Assembly (NCBI GenBank): GCA_023634235.1
Contig: JAMKCF010000011.1
Span: forward strand, 3,862,001 to 3,926,000
Length of the DNA stretch: 64,000 nucleotides
Reading direction: 5' to 3'
Source: Pisaster brevispinus
Taxonomy: Eukaryota > Echinodermata > Asteroidea > Forcipulatida > Asteriidae
In this document: positions 9,003-21,800 of the stretch, one piece after another
Position numbering within the stretch: the first letter of the stretch is position 1
Layout: each line of letters begins with the position of its first letter
Notes under the pieces: model-generated
The model's database searches: none
Told to the model about the DNA's origin: nothing
What the model saw: the letters and a program-made list of their open reading frames with translations, nothing else
Program-made: the position numbers and the translations under genes

Positions 9003-12000
9003 TAGCTGTTAATTGGTGTTTTAAAGATGTGTTATTTTATAAGAGTAGCCTATGGCCTATAGGCCTAAGCAAATTGGTTCTTGTGCGCAGTTTATAAATA
9101 TTTATATACGCCGCAAAGTTTGAAGGGAACGACGAATTATCTGGAGATGGTTACTACTGTGTAATAAAGTTATTTTTAGTTTCTTTTTAAATATCAGTTA
9201 ATATCTGTAATGGCTTACATCATGTGTTAGTAATGACTTCGGAAAGTATCGATTTAGCTTATGTGCTTATGGGTTAACAATTTTGGGTAAAATAGAACTA
9301 GCTTTTCTAATTTAGTTGCCGACTAACTACCCTGCAAAACAGGTTTTGAATGGCATCACCCCAGCATGGTCTCATGAGAAAACTGTAACAGTTGGTTCGG
9401 GTTAGATGCAGTCTGGTTTAGGTGTTCCCTGAAACATCACCCCCCCCCCACCTACTCTCATACTTTAACACACTATTTTCCTCTTGTACAGAAGTACCCC
9501 CAAAACAGAAAAAAACCCAAACAACCAACAAAACTCTTCTTTAGAATTGCTGAGATTCCAAGCACACAATGAAGACACAATACGGGAGTACACGAATGGT
9601 TCCTAAAAGCATTCAAACCATAGAGGTAACAACAATACTACGAGGAGTCATCTGGATTAAAGCCCAACCCCATTAAGCTCATTTGCATTTAGGGCAACGC
9701 TGTACTAATACAATTGAACAATCAGCTGATCACTGCCAATTTCAGCAGTGGCGTAACCACACACTTCGAGAGGGGAGGCAGGGGTAAAGACGTATTTGAG
9801 GGGGCTATTTTATGAGGGAAAAAACATTAATTTCTTAATTTGTTTGATCTAAGTGGGAGCGGGGCAAGAGGTAGGGCAGAGTAAGGGTTCTTATGGGGTG
9901 GGGTGGTAACACGTCACTGGATTTAAGGTCCTGTGTGCACGATTCTAGCCCCGAGACACCGAAGTCATTCACGGGAGTAAATCGTTGTTGTGGACAGTTT
10001 GGAAGTCATGGCCGTCCAGTCCATTGCAAAAAAATCGTCAAACTCAGCAAATCGAACACTGTTTTCCTTGAACTTCTACAGCTTAGTTTTTTTATATTCA
10101 AACACAGAATTCGTATTTACAGAAGGAACATAATTTTACTAAACAGTAAATTGAATGCTGAACAATTCAGTTGCACATCCAAAGGACACAGACCACGAGT
10201 CAACGGTGCACGTACATTTTATACTGGGTATTAATCAGTGTCACATAATTGCGATAGAAATATTTATACCTCCAAACAATAATCAGGTGTTCCAAATACC
10301 ACTTATGAGCAAGTTCAGGTGTTAACCTTGAGTGAATTTGCCGTATAAAATCATGCATGCATTGTCTCTGTTTCACTCGAACGAGTAAGGCGACTGATTC
10401 GTCAAAAGTATGGCAACCAAATATGGCGACTAAGTATCGAAGAGAACAACATGTATTGACCATAAAAAAAAATGTTGGGCATAATATAGTGCAATATATT
10501 CTGCGAATCTGGTCATTGATATATTAGTGAAAAATATTGAACAAATTATACTGATATAGCAAGATTAATAAAAAAATTCGTTAAAATAAAAAAAAAGAAG
10601 GGAGACAGAAATTTCACCGCCTTATACGGCATGGATTCTAATTTTCCTGAATACGCCGCGGCTGGCCGGCCCTTAAATACGCGGATGAGAAATCTGGCCC
10701 AATACGCGGCTAGCTTCAGTTCGGTGCGCATGCACAGATAGTCGCTGCTCAATGTGTGAAATCTGTTTCATCTCTTGATAATTCTAGTTACAGTGATATT
10801 TTTCTAGCACCAGTCTACCTTTCTGAGAAGAATACGGTGGCCTTAAGAGACCATGATTTTGTATTGGAAGTCTTGGAACTGTATTCGTGGTCCTTTCTCT
10901 ATGATGCAATAAAGTTCATTAAAAAAATTCAGCTCAGTGCCAAAAGAAAGAAAACAGTTTTAAATACCTTCGGACTCCTGCTTGAAATAGTTTGTATATT
11001 TCCAATCCCTAAAAACCGTACCCACGTAATACTCACATAAACAGCGCCCTCTGTTTTTAAATAACATGAAAATACTCTCGGCTCAACCATTACAACTTGA
11101 AAGGGGTTATAGAATTTAAGATTTTGTTCAATTAACATAAATAAACATATTGTTATTCAAAAAGTTACAAACAATTATAAATATTAACATTGTACCATAA
11201 ATATTTGTTTATTTATTGTCAAAGCGTATTTTTTTCTTGAGTTTTTAAAACATAAATATTCAAACCATCCCTACTGTAGTATGGTGCACTCACAAATGGA
11301 TTATAACGGCATGAGTAAATGGTAGCCCAACACACACACAAGGCCATCGTAGTCACAGGTGCATTCAAGCAACGTAGCCAGTCTTATTTTATGAATGACT
11401 CGTTGACAATGTAAACTGATCGACTTTGAATTCTCGCAAATATTGCCAACAAACGATCAACAATCATTAACTTCAATTCCAGAGTCCAAGTGAAACAACT
11501 GGTGAGTGCTCATTACTTATTTATAAACCCTACAAAACTAGCAAAATGTCAACAAATACCGAAAGCGAAATTTGATAAAAATAAAGATGCGGTTACCACG
11601 GTCAGTCGTCGACGGGGGTGTCACCGTTTTCGAAGGCATGCGTCACCTAAAAATTCCAATGGATGACTGACACCAGTTCGTTTATTGTTTACTAACAAAG
11701 TATTACATTTAGTTGGTGGTTCTCTCATCTTTGTTGCTTATTTATGATCTTCTGAGAAAATTTGGATATCAAGTAAGTTAGAGTCTTTAGTTTCCATTTT
11801 AATTTTATTTAATATTTGACTGAGTGTAACTAGTTACTAGTAGTACTACTTTTACTAGCTGTACTTCTCTAGATGTCAAGTGTATGTTGTAAATGTAAGT
11901 AAAGTTGTTGCATGGAGGCAGAAAAAGATCTTTTTCTACCTCCATGGTTGTTGTTACAATAATAACTGGCCATCATAATCATATCCATCTCCATGGTTAA

Positions 12001-12800
12001 TATTGGTCTAAATTAAAAATTTGTATTTTTGTTGCTGTACAACTACATTGTAACATTGTACAAGATTATTTTAGTGAAATTCATTGTTGTGTCTTCCACT
12101 CGTTGATCTATTTGTTGTAATTCATCAGCATACTCTGGAGATCGGACCAAGAAACAAAGTTATCAAAACATATGTTTCTTTTTAAAAATCCAATTAAAAG
12201 GAATGATTAACTTAGCCAAAGGAAAACAAACATTTATACAAGCTGTCCTGTGTTTTAATTTATAAAGGCCTTGCTTGTATTGCAGTTTTGCATCTCAATT
12301 TCTCTCGAATTTGAAAGGAAAAAAGGTCAATCTGAAGCACTAACTTTACATTTTTGAGGAAGTTTGTATCCGGTGGCCAATATTTACCTGAATACCAAAT
12401 TATTATTTTTTTCACTCACTCAATCAAACATAGTGTTTGTATGGGAATCAGCTGTGTGTGGGACTGTTAGGTACAAACAAGTGCTAGTCATTAAAACAAA
12501 TTCTTTGGAGAGCGTACCGTTTATGTCCAATGTGTATCAAAATTACAGTGAATGAGTCACTCTAGTATAATTAATTGATTTGATCATCGCTCTGTATTGC
12601 TGTAGAATTTGTTAATATATACACAACCACAGTATGGGAAATCTATTATCATCGATCAGTCCACCAAAGTGTATGTTTGATTCACTTTGCTTAATTTTAC
12701 TCTAGTTATCATACACAATAATTGGACCTTGTTCTTTTTAATGTACACTGTATGACTGATATTATTTTGCATTGTGTACTGCAGAGTTGGTACTTTTTCA
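9003..12800. other. intergenic region upstream of the PDZD2-like gene
   Basis: No conserved ORF is recognisable. Short open frames at 9893-10234, 10200-10463 and 10756-11040 match nothing I know. CpG density rises at 10380-10450 and 10600-10750 (for example ACGCCGCGGCTGGCCGGCC near 10650), which could mark a promoter. A C-run lies near 9440. Confidence 0.4.
11380..11772 (+). promoter_or_regulatory. candidate non-coding first exon(s)
   Basis: Two good splice donors lie 1.0-1.4 kb upstream of the gene: CTG|GTGAGTG with the cut after 11501 and CAA|GTAAGT with the cut after 11772. A CpG-richer stretch (11590-11650) precedes the second. Possible acceptors for a 5' untranslated join are at 12800 (TACTTTTTCAG) and 12824 (TTCCTGCCTTGCAG). 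This rests on splice consensus alone; no transcript evidence is available. Confidence 0.2.
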
Positions 12801-12886
12801 GGTCTACAGTCTTCCTGCCTTGCAGTTTAATACTGTGCAACTTCCCACATGAGCTTCATGAGCATTGAAGAAACTCTATAGATGTG

Positions 12887-13389
12887 ATGCCGATAAGCGA
12901 GGAAAATGCTGCCAGGTCACTGCGCCTCCTCAAAGAATTCAGAGATGCAGCTGGCAACAATGATCAACAGCAAGAGGACGTTCAGCAAAGCATTGACATC
13001 CTCAATGCTTACCTAAGCAGTATTCTTCCAGCTGCGGCGGCAGTCGCGACAACAGGGAGCAAAGCCGCCCAGCACAATAACAGCGATGAACGTAACAAAG
13101 AAGAGATTAAAGTGTATTCCTTCCAGTCGCCGCCAGCACCCCAGAGTATCTTGGACTTTGGGTTGATATTGCAGCACGGCGCAGCAACTGCCGTTACACT
13201 GCAGCGGAGTCAGACTCTTGAGCCTGTTGCAGCGAGTTCATTACTCAACCATAAAGCCTTGGGAAACATACGCATTGCCGCAGTGAACACTGGATCCTTC
13301 ATGCACCAGGACGGTCGACTTAAAATTGGAGATGAGATCATTGAAATCAACGGTCACCTGATGGAAAGATGCTCCGTGGAACGAGCAAG
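12887..13389 (+). CDS. PDZD2: PDZD2-like, first coding exon: N-terminus and PDZ1 (5' part)
   Basis: Encodes residues 1-167 plus two bases of codon 168. The ATG at 12887 is chosen because it is the first ATG after an in-frame TGA (12866-12868) and gives MPISEENAA, like vertebrate PDZD2; the GTG at 12884 is not a eukaryotic start. Residues 1-50 look helical, followed by an Ala-rich and polar linker (RNKEE). PDZ1 starts near I74 (IKVYSF). DFGLIL (90-95) stands in place of the usual GLGF peptide-binding loop, and GDEIIEINGHLM (148-159) is the classic PDZ signature. The position that starts helix B, His in class I PDZ domains, appears to be Val164, so binding preference may differ. The donor is GCAAG|GTAAGAC (cut after 13389), phase 2. 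Confidence 0.88.
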
Positions 13390-13755
13390 GTAAGACAAAA
13401 AAATTGTAAACAATAAACCAGAAACTGCAAAGCTATGATAGTTGATACAGGCATGATTGAGTAAAACTTACGCAGTTATGTTTAATTTAAAAGTTTTGTT
13501 TTAATAAATTTGGTACCAGGAGATTATACCAAGTACCAATGGGTACAAGGGTCTAATTTTGTGGCGCTGTTTACCAAAATAATTCTGCACGTACGGCTCC
13601 CTGTAAAGCTCATATTTCTCGTTGCCACTTTGTGCTAGTTCACTCTGGCAGCGGCAATGTAGGAGGCTTCTGCACAGTGCAGGAAAAATAATGATTTGCA
13701 AACATGTCAAAAGGCAAACAGGGCGGCCAAAAGACACCCAGCAGTTTTTTGCTAT

Positions 13756-13950
13756 TTAACACTGGTCCACTTAGCCAAATTCTAGTTAAAACACAAAGAA
13801 CCAGTCGAACTGCTGTCCAACAAGTGGTCTGGTTGGCTCGTTCAGTGTTGAAAAGCACCTAGGCCAACTATGAAATATGGACAACTGAAAATCTACTGCA
13901 CCAGTGAAATGCCAAGCTCAGAACCGGTCCTGCAGGGTAGTCACTGATGA
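13756..13950 (+). mobile_element. family D short interspersed element
   Basis: Contains GTGGTCTGGTTGGCT, CAGTGTTGAAAAGCA and CCAGTGAAATGCCAAGCT in that order. The same order occurs at 49825-50060, reversed at 28985-29175 and 46515-46695, and interrupted at 60975-61390. The ends (ACACTGGTCCAC and CCGGTCCTGCAGGGTAGT) are weakly complementary. No ORF, so a non-autonomous DNA element is likely. Confidence 0.6.
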
Positions 13951-14857
13951 AGATTTAGGGCAAACCTAAAGTTTAGGGCGAACCTTGCGCTATCCCTTTA
14001 CTTGATAGTCTGCGCACAGAGTCTGTCATTTTTCTGGTAGGCCTACTATCCCAGTATTGCCCGAAAGTCCACGCAAACGGACTCCGTGCGTGGAATCAGT
14101 GTATGTGTGTGCGTCGATGGTGCATGAATGGACTCCTTGTGCGTTGACCTATCAGACAGCTTTGCAATTGAGGCTAGGGCAAACCCTGCTCGCACTACCT
14201 GAACATCTCTCTGGTTTATACCACTGTTTCAAATAGGTGATTATATACTAAATGTTGTATACCCAACATTGTGTAAAAGAGAGTTTTTCTCCTTTGGGAA
14301 TCTGAAGTAATTGTTTCCCCAGGAAAGACCAGGCTCCAGTGATAGTTTCTCTTTAATTACTAGAGAAACTCTCGGGACAAGTACCCACCTCTTTGGGGAC
14401 CGAGCTCTATGTAAGTGGGATGTTGTAAATTAGAAATGGTTTTTCCACTTCCCTCTTTTTTATCCTCCTGTTTGAGCGGTGAAAGATCATGGACAGGGAA
14501 GGAACATGGTTGAGTCTGTGTTCCATGCTGGTCAAATCTTTGTTAAGCTTCCCTCGCTGTGCAAAATATCAAATATTCAATTGCAATGTATGCAGCGGGG
14601 TGTATTTTTCAAAAAATCTGTGGGTTTTTTTTGCACAGTGAGTGGACACCATACATATAATAGTAGATGTACAGTACTCCCTGTCCAATACTAGACAGTT
14701 TTCAATGAGCTTACATGAAGGTGTGAAACTTGTATAAATTTTCTAGTTTACCTTTTTGAATGGTTCATATTCTAAGGTACATGTATTTAAAAAAAAGAAG
14801 AGAATATTCAGTTTGGCAAATTTCAATATAAACATGTTTTGGCAGACTTTGCAGTTG

Positions 14858-15010
14858 ATGCATTTGTTGTATGAGAAAATTAGATTTGCAAACTGCTTAC
14901 CAACAAAAAGGACATAAGATGGTATAAATGCAAAAAATTGTTAGTGGCCTGACATTTCGACCCTAGGAGAGTCTTTCTCATTATTTGCATTGAGAGAAGA
15001 TTTATCTCAT
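14858..15010 (-). mobile_element. dispersed retroelement-like relic (copy 1)
   Basis: AAACTGCTTACCAACAAAAAGGAC, a GGTATAAATGCAAAA stretch and GTGGCCTGACATTTCGACCC reappear in reverse at 33735-33940. On the minus strand the words GAAATGTCAGGCCAC and GAGAAAGACTC recall the GAAACGTC-type 3' ends common in Penelope-like and other invertebrate retroelements. The class is uncertain. Confidence 0.4.
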
Positions 15011-15984
15011 TTGTCTTATGGGTCAAGTTAAACTTTGATACTCATTAGAATTGAAAGATATTTAATGGACTCAAAAATCAACATTTGTACACAAATTTTT
15101 TGAAAAAAGAAGATTTAATTCAATTGTAACAAGACTGCCAGACTTATCCCCCGTGAATTTACTGGACCGATGCTAAAATCACCAACGTCTGACAGTCTGA
15201 CAGTGTAAATTTCGACATTCTGTGCTTACCTCAGCAATCTACAAGAAAACATGTCTCTGATTCACCTTAATCAATCATATTCTACATTTCTGTAGAAGCC
15301 TCCTCCTTCTCCTCATCTTAAACGGTTTCGCTCCCGCCCCCTCTGTCTCATCAAGTGCCCCCCCCCCCTTTAATGAATCTGTAAGACAGTAAAAGCAAAT
15401 TGTGATTGAACCAAATTTATTTGCACATGAATTCCTCAAGGGCTTGTTTAAATACATGTATCAGCTGCTTCATCATTGGATGGGTTCTAAGGTCTAAAGT
15501 CTTTTTTAGTCTGCGCTGTGGGAAACGTTCAGAAGCTGGAATTTCAAAACATTGATGTCTGGCAGTCAAATACAGGAAGCAATTGGCTATGGATATGTTG
15601 TAGCATGGAGGAAGGTTATTAGCATCCAGCTTTATGGTTGTGTAGAAATCTTGGCAGTCAAGTATGGTGAATGTACAAATACACACGTGAATGTCCGTTC
15701 CAGTTCCATACATGCTAGCGATGGGTTACACCATTAAATCTGACCCGTTGATGACCCAGTTTAATCTTTATGCTGTTGCTATGGAAACCTCTCCGTGGGT
15801 AGTAAAGGTCAGTGTCGGAGGTCTTGGCCAAGGTTGGTTTGGTCTGAAAACCTTCAATGCATTCCAGAGTATTGTATGCCAGGACAATTTAACAACAATA
15901 TTTGATTCAATGGTACATTTTTATTACCTGTCTGTGTGTGTTAAAAGTAAACAGTAGGCCCTATTGGACACATTTTGTGTGTAG

Positions 15985-16360
15985 TACAGGGCTCGAATTT
16001 TACACTGGACTGCAGGCCCTAGGCCAGTAATTTTAGCATTGGGCCAGTGAGTAAACTATTGACTGGACAAGTCCGGCGGTCTTGAGTTTGGTTTCAAATG
16101 TTGACTGTCAGTCTGATAAATTATAATTCTTTTGATTCTCGAAGAATACTTACCCATAATACTTAATGAGATAAATCTTCTCTTAGTGTTTTTTTTTTAG
16201 AATTCAGACAGTTCAGTTGTTTACCTGTATCTAGGCATATCTTCTTCTCATTTCACAGTGTTTCACTTCTGGTCTTGTAGACAAAATTCTGGTCCAGTAA
16301 ATATTTTGGGCTACAAGCCCTGCGGTCTTCTGGGTTTTTCCCCCAAATTCGAGCCTTGTA
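15985..16360. mobile_element. MITE with GGGCTCGAATTT ends
   Basis: TACAGGGCTCGAATTT at the left is matched by AAATTCGAGCCTTGTA at the right, an inverted repeat of 16 bp with one mismatch. The 376 bp interior repeats GGCCAGTAA and CTGGTCCAGTAA-like words and has no ORF. This is the layout of a non-autonomous DNA transposon. Confidence 0.65.
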
Positions 16361-18690
16361 GGCCTGGTAATTTTGTTCTTGTTTTTAATTTGGGACCAGT
16401 ATTAGTGGGGATTTAAAGGGGAAAAAGTTAATGGATATTTAATTATTATTAAAAACATTTTCCATGGAAGCCAGGGGCTGAATTAGGGGAAAGTAAACAG
16501 TGGTTCTAAGGAAGAAAAAACAAACAAAAACGATTCAATGTTCACGATGTCTAAGACATCAAAACGTTAGACAGTACAAAGAACCTACAAAAATAAAATA
16601 AAAACTGTGAGTAAAAAGTAAGGAACAAATAGATAATGGCAGTGATACTACATGCATTCAAAAAGCAATTTAAAAAGTTACAAGATCTGAGATATAGAAA
16701 GTTACACAGTAGACAGAAACTTAAAGTTAATATGAAAGTGTAAAGCACAATTGAGGGGAAAGTGTTTTAGTTTTTTGGGGGTCTTTGTTAAAAATGATAA
16801 ATCATTGATATTTGGAAGAGCAGCGTAAATTATTTGATCCTCTACATGTGTGTATTTTTCAACTGATAAATTCTGTTATGCTACATACAAGAGAAATCAT
16901 TTACTGTTTGGTTCTGATTTTGATTTTAAAACAAAATGTCAACATCCGTGGCCTTGTCCTCTTGAAATAACCACCAACATTATCAATATTGTGTAAATGT
17001 TATAATCAAACCGACCTTTATTTGGGAAATTATGGCCTTGTCTACTTGTACAGTGTTAGTCCAGGCTGGCTGTACTGCTGGGGTCCTCTACTATGGTCTG
17101 ATCAGGAAAAGCAAATAAACACAGGCAAGCCCCAAAATCCCCGCCCATCCGGCTGTCAGTAGAATCGAGGGTGTGGGAAAGCACGCCTCTGGGAATAGGT
17201 CATTTCATTTCAAACTGTCGACTAATTATAGACCTACATTATTGATTCTGATAACATTTTGTTACACCTTGTTACAGCTTTTGTTACGCCTTGTAATAGT
17301 TTTTTAAAACGGACAAAGAACAATTTATTACTCCAGCTCTATAAATTGCAAGAAAAAAAACATTCTTAAACTCAGAGTGAGTTATATCTCACACTCACAG
17401 GTCATCTCAAACTTTTTCCATTGATTTTTTCAGTCAAGACAAGTTTTTATACTCTGTTTGACACATAAAAGTGCAATTTTTGAAAATGAAACATTGTTCC
17501 CATACTCTGATGCTCGGGAAAAAACTTCATCTCACCATGATTGGACATTTTGTAGTACATGTAACTGTAACTCTGAGGCATGTGAATGTTTTTGGCATCC
17601 AACCAGTTTTGCCCAGAATTACTCTTTCTTTACTCAGATTGAAGGCAAAACTGGTGAAAGGTTTGCACTTTTTCCTTCAGGATGTCCGTTTTTGCTACAA
17701 AATTAAGTCATTAAGTTAGTATCAAGTACATGTACAGCTTGTTTAAATGTAAGCATTCTAATATAAAAGTGTTCAATAAAAACTTCACAATTATGTTGGG
17801 ACATTAGACCATTACATGGATGTGTGATAAGCACTGTATGCTCAGTGCTTTCCAAGACCTGTGGGGAAAAATACACAGGCTGTTTCCGAAGATTTGTTTT
17901 TGCAGGAATCTGGTGCCAGAAAGCACTGGGTACTACACAACACTGCTTTTCCTACATTTGTGTTCGGGTAAAACCGAAATGGTATTTCATTGTTACAACT
18001 AGATTAAAAACGCAGTCAGTCAAAACCTTTAAAGCACACTAATAATGTTTGAACGACTTCCTTGTAGCCTACAAGTAGGTACAAATATGGTAACATGCAG
18101 CTCCAGTTTTTGTCAGTGTCAAGCAAATGCATTCTGACAAAACTGACATGGAGGTGGCAAGTTTTTTCATTTAGTTCTAAGTCGGCTGAATTGTTAGAAA
18201 ACTAGAGTGAAAACTTGAGACAAGATACATATCTTAATTATTAATATCCTAAGTCAGGAATTCTCCTCCTCGTATGCCATATGGTGTAGAGAAGTTAAGA
18301 ACCACATGTTACGCAGACTGGGTTTTTTTCTTCATTTTTTTCTTCATAAAAACCCTAAGCAACTCATATAGGGACTGTGTTTTTGTGAATAGAGAAAAAT
18401 ATCAAGTTTGGTCCGGTTAGGCAAGTGGGAAAGTAATTGGTGTACTATGGTGATGTAACCAATTTTGGAAGGTGTTTTCCCCAATTGACCCCTTGAACTT
18501 TCTTCATCAACAACCTCTGAGCCATTGAGATAACAGACTAACTGCCAACTGGTGAATCATTCAAATTTTACTACGTACTCTGTAGATTTGACTGCTTGAA
18601 ATGTTTTGACTTCACAGGCTGGATCCAGACTAACCCTGCCCCCTAACTTTTTAAGGTCTTCCTTTCTGCAATTTGCTACACACCAAAAAG

Positions 18691-18862
18691 CCTGCCGTCG
18701 ATTTCACCAAACTATTCCTAACTTAGGATTAATCTTAGGACTTAGGACGAGTCCCAGCCTTGCACTGTAACATGTAAACCTTAAGATTAATCCTAAGTTA
18801 GGACTAGTTACTCGTCCTAACTCGAGATAGGATTAATCCTAGCGTTTCGTGAAATCGGCTGC
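18691..18862. mobile_element. palindromic MITE, 172 bp
   Basis: The left end GCCGTCGATTTCACCAAAC mirrors the right end GTTTCGTGAAATCGGCTGC. Inside, CCTAACTTAGGATTAATC is mirrored by GATTAATCCTAAGTTAGG. The whole element can fold on itself. No ORF. Confidence 0.7.
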
Positions 18863-21800
18863 TGGAATTTTACTTTTTGAAGGGGAGAGGATCCTTTTTC
18901 TTGAGGAAAAAAAAAAGTAAAGACATTCCCGTCATGATCACTCTAATGCAATGAGGAGATTTTTTTTAACGAAGCAGGATGAAAGGCCCCACCTCTTTGT
19001 TCAAGATGAAAAAAGGAAAAAAGAAATTGTGACACCATGCATCCACTAGTATCAATGGTATGAAATATCACAACCTTGGTTTCCCATGGATATAATTGAT
19101 GGATTGGTGTAAACACAATGACTTCATGAAACAGCCACACCCACTCTCAGATTGTGGTTGCTTGAATTCAATTAAGAAGTTGTTATGGTATGGAGCTAAT
19201 TCGCAATCTGTTTTGTTTCTTTTTCAAATTCATGGCCTTTTTGGAAGATGACTTTTAAAACCTGTTTAATTAACTCCACATAAATTATTGTGCAGTTTAT
19301 GTAGCTTTTCTGGCTTAAACTACATCCTTCTGCCCAGCAACTGATGATTTTATGAAGACACTGGGAGGAAATTCCTTTTTTCAAATCACTCCCAAAATAT
19401 ACTAAAAACTGTAACTTCACAGTTACCTCAGTTGAAATGATAGAAAACTGTTCTGCACACTGCACAGTCCGCACATGTGTGATTGTGACCATGTCATGGT
19501 ACAGAGGTAACGAAACTGCAGTTGTAATGCTTTTATCAATCACACATCATAGTATCACTGATACTAAGGATAAAGTATGGATAATCTGTTAATTGTTATA
19601 TAATATTTATAACAACGACACGGTTATCATCTGCTCCTTCCTCGTTTGTACCAGCACATTTCCTTTTTCCATCTTCACACAAATTTAATGCATTGCAGTC
19701 TGCAGAGTAGCTTACATGATATACCAGCAGCTAGAGTCTGGGACTCAGACTCAGGTTAAGTATTTACCCTCGCAATAATATTTTATTTTCACTTATAATA
19801 ATAATAATAATAATAGTGGCTTCTGATATAGTATTTTCCTGCAAGGTGTGTGGAGCCACGTTGAACCAATTCACATTCCATCATAGATTTTGGAAATCAG
19901 TTTTGTCTGTACTGTTATTGTCATTTAGAGAGGTAACATTTTGAAAACGTTTTTTTTTATGTTTGATGTTTTCTCCAAAAGGGGTAGGCCCCTAATCAGT
20001 CTTTTGGTAAAACTTCGCAGAATGATCAGATGAATGTCCATTGCTTTAACTGTACATGTACATTTAGATCTGTTTATCTGTTCCAGCTTACATAAGTTTA
20101 CCTTATCTTTGTTTGATTTTAAAAGATTTGAAATGCTCACATCTTTGCAACTCTTGTTTCTCACTCAAATACTACTCTGGTTAGAGTCTCAAGTTGTTCC
20201 CTGTCTCTGATGTTTTGCGGGGGGCTTTTTGAACAGTTCTTTATTCCATTTTTAAATGTCATTTTCCCCCTTACTATTCTAACACCGTTATCGTCTTGTT
20301 TCTTGTCTGCATTATACATGTAATAAATACAGATTCTCAATATAGCAACAAAGGGGCCAGATCATTTCACCCACCCAGCCTCAGTTTGGTTTCAGTGGTG
20401 AAAACTGGAGAGAAAAAAAATTTCCCGTCATTATTTGTTCATGCTTTTGGAATGCCATATTCCTTTGCAATCTTTCCAATACAATTGATTTGTAAAGGGA
20501 ATGTTTACTAAGGTTTTGTTGTTTTTTAGTTGTTTATATTGTTGGACATTGAATGTCAATGAAAATGAAAGGTTTTGCACTTCCTTGTGGGGAAAATACT
20601 GGATTTTACAGATAAGGCGCCTTTTGTGACCACCTCAAAAGGTTTCAAAATAGATCAGTTTTGTCAGACGGTGTTACTGCGTACTCAGTGTTGTAAACTT
20701 CCGCATTGCAGTCACTGAAGGGTCCATTTCTGGTACCTTTTCTATTTCCTTAAAAAAGTTTCATGAGTTAGGTTGTCAGAGGGAATTACCCCACTGCGTT
20801 TGGTCTTGACAACTTCTGCCTTGGATTTCTACAATGTTTTCCCCCCTTCTTTCCAATGTTTATTAATGCATTGACAACTCTATTGTGTAATGTTCTCTTT
20901 CTGGTAACTGGACAAGGTGTGAAGTTGTTCTGATCTTGTTGGCTTTATTGTACTTAGCTGTCATGGAATTGTATGATGCATTGTTGAATCAATGTTTACT
21001 TTACTCACAATAGAGCTGTTGGTAGTTTGTTTGAATGCTCTCGTTTCTTGAAGTAGGTGTCCTGCACTTCACAACTTCTGGTGTTTGATTTTATTTATTA
21101 TTATATAGATATTGTACATTGGTGAATGATTTTCACGCTGTAAAAAGTTTACTTGTTATAAAGTTAGTTCTTTATATGTTGTCGTGGTTGAAGTAAATGT
21201 CCCAGGAAATTTAATCACCATTTAAAATGCCATACGCTTGCATTGTAATATGAACAATTCAGGACAAACGACTTTTAGTGTGGAAGTTTTTTTTCTGTCT
21301 AATTACACATGTACTTCTCTAAACCTGAGCACCACTAGGATAATGATCATAGTTCAGTTAAAGTTTTATGAAAACTACTGGGTTGAAAAATTCTTTATGT
21401 GCTGAAATCTACACAAAGATTGTTGTAAACTAGAGGATGTGAATGCAATGAATTCTTCCAAAAACCATTGTTATACAAATGCACCAACCTTTAGAAAGTA
21501 TTTTTTAAATGGAGAATACAAACAAGACTGGATTGGAATGACCAGATGACAATACTCTTCAAAAATCAAAATGGTGAATATGAACCATCCTCTGATACTT
21601 ATAATATACATAGATGGTCTGTAAAAACAAGAGGGCTAGATCGAGTTAACGACCTTAAAGTACGTAGTATTTGGCATCTGTAATGGACAAATATAATGTA
21701 TGCTTGATGACACAATTTCATTGTACTCTTATTTTCTATTATATTATGCTTTGAATTTCGCACTTGGTGTGCTCCATTGTCAACATGCCTTTGATCGTCT

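Noticed and set aside
10756..11040. 94-codon plus-strand frame
   Set aside because: Starts at GTG, matches no family I know, and the other strand is open too.
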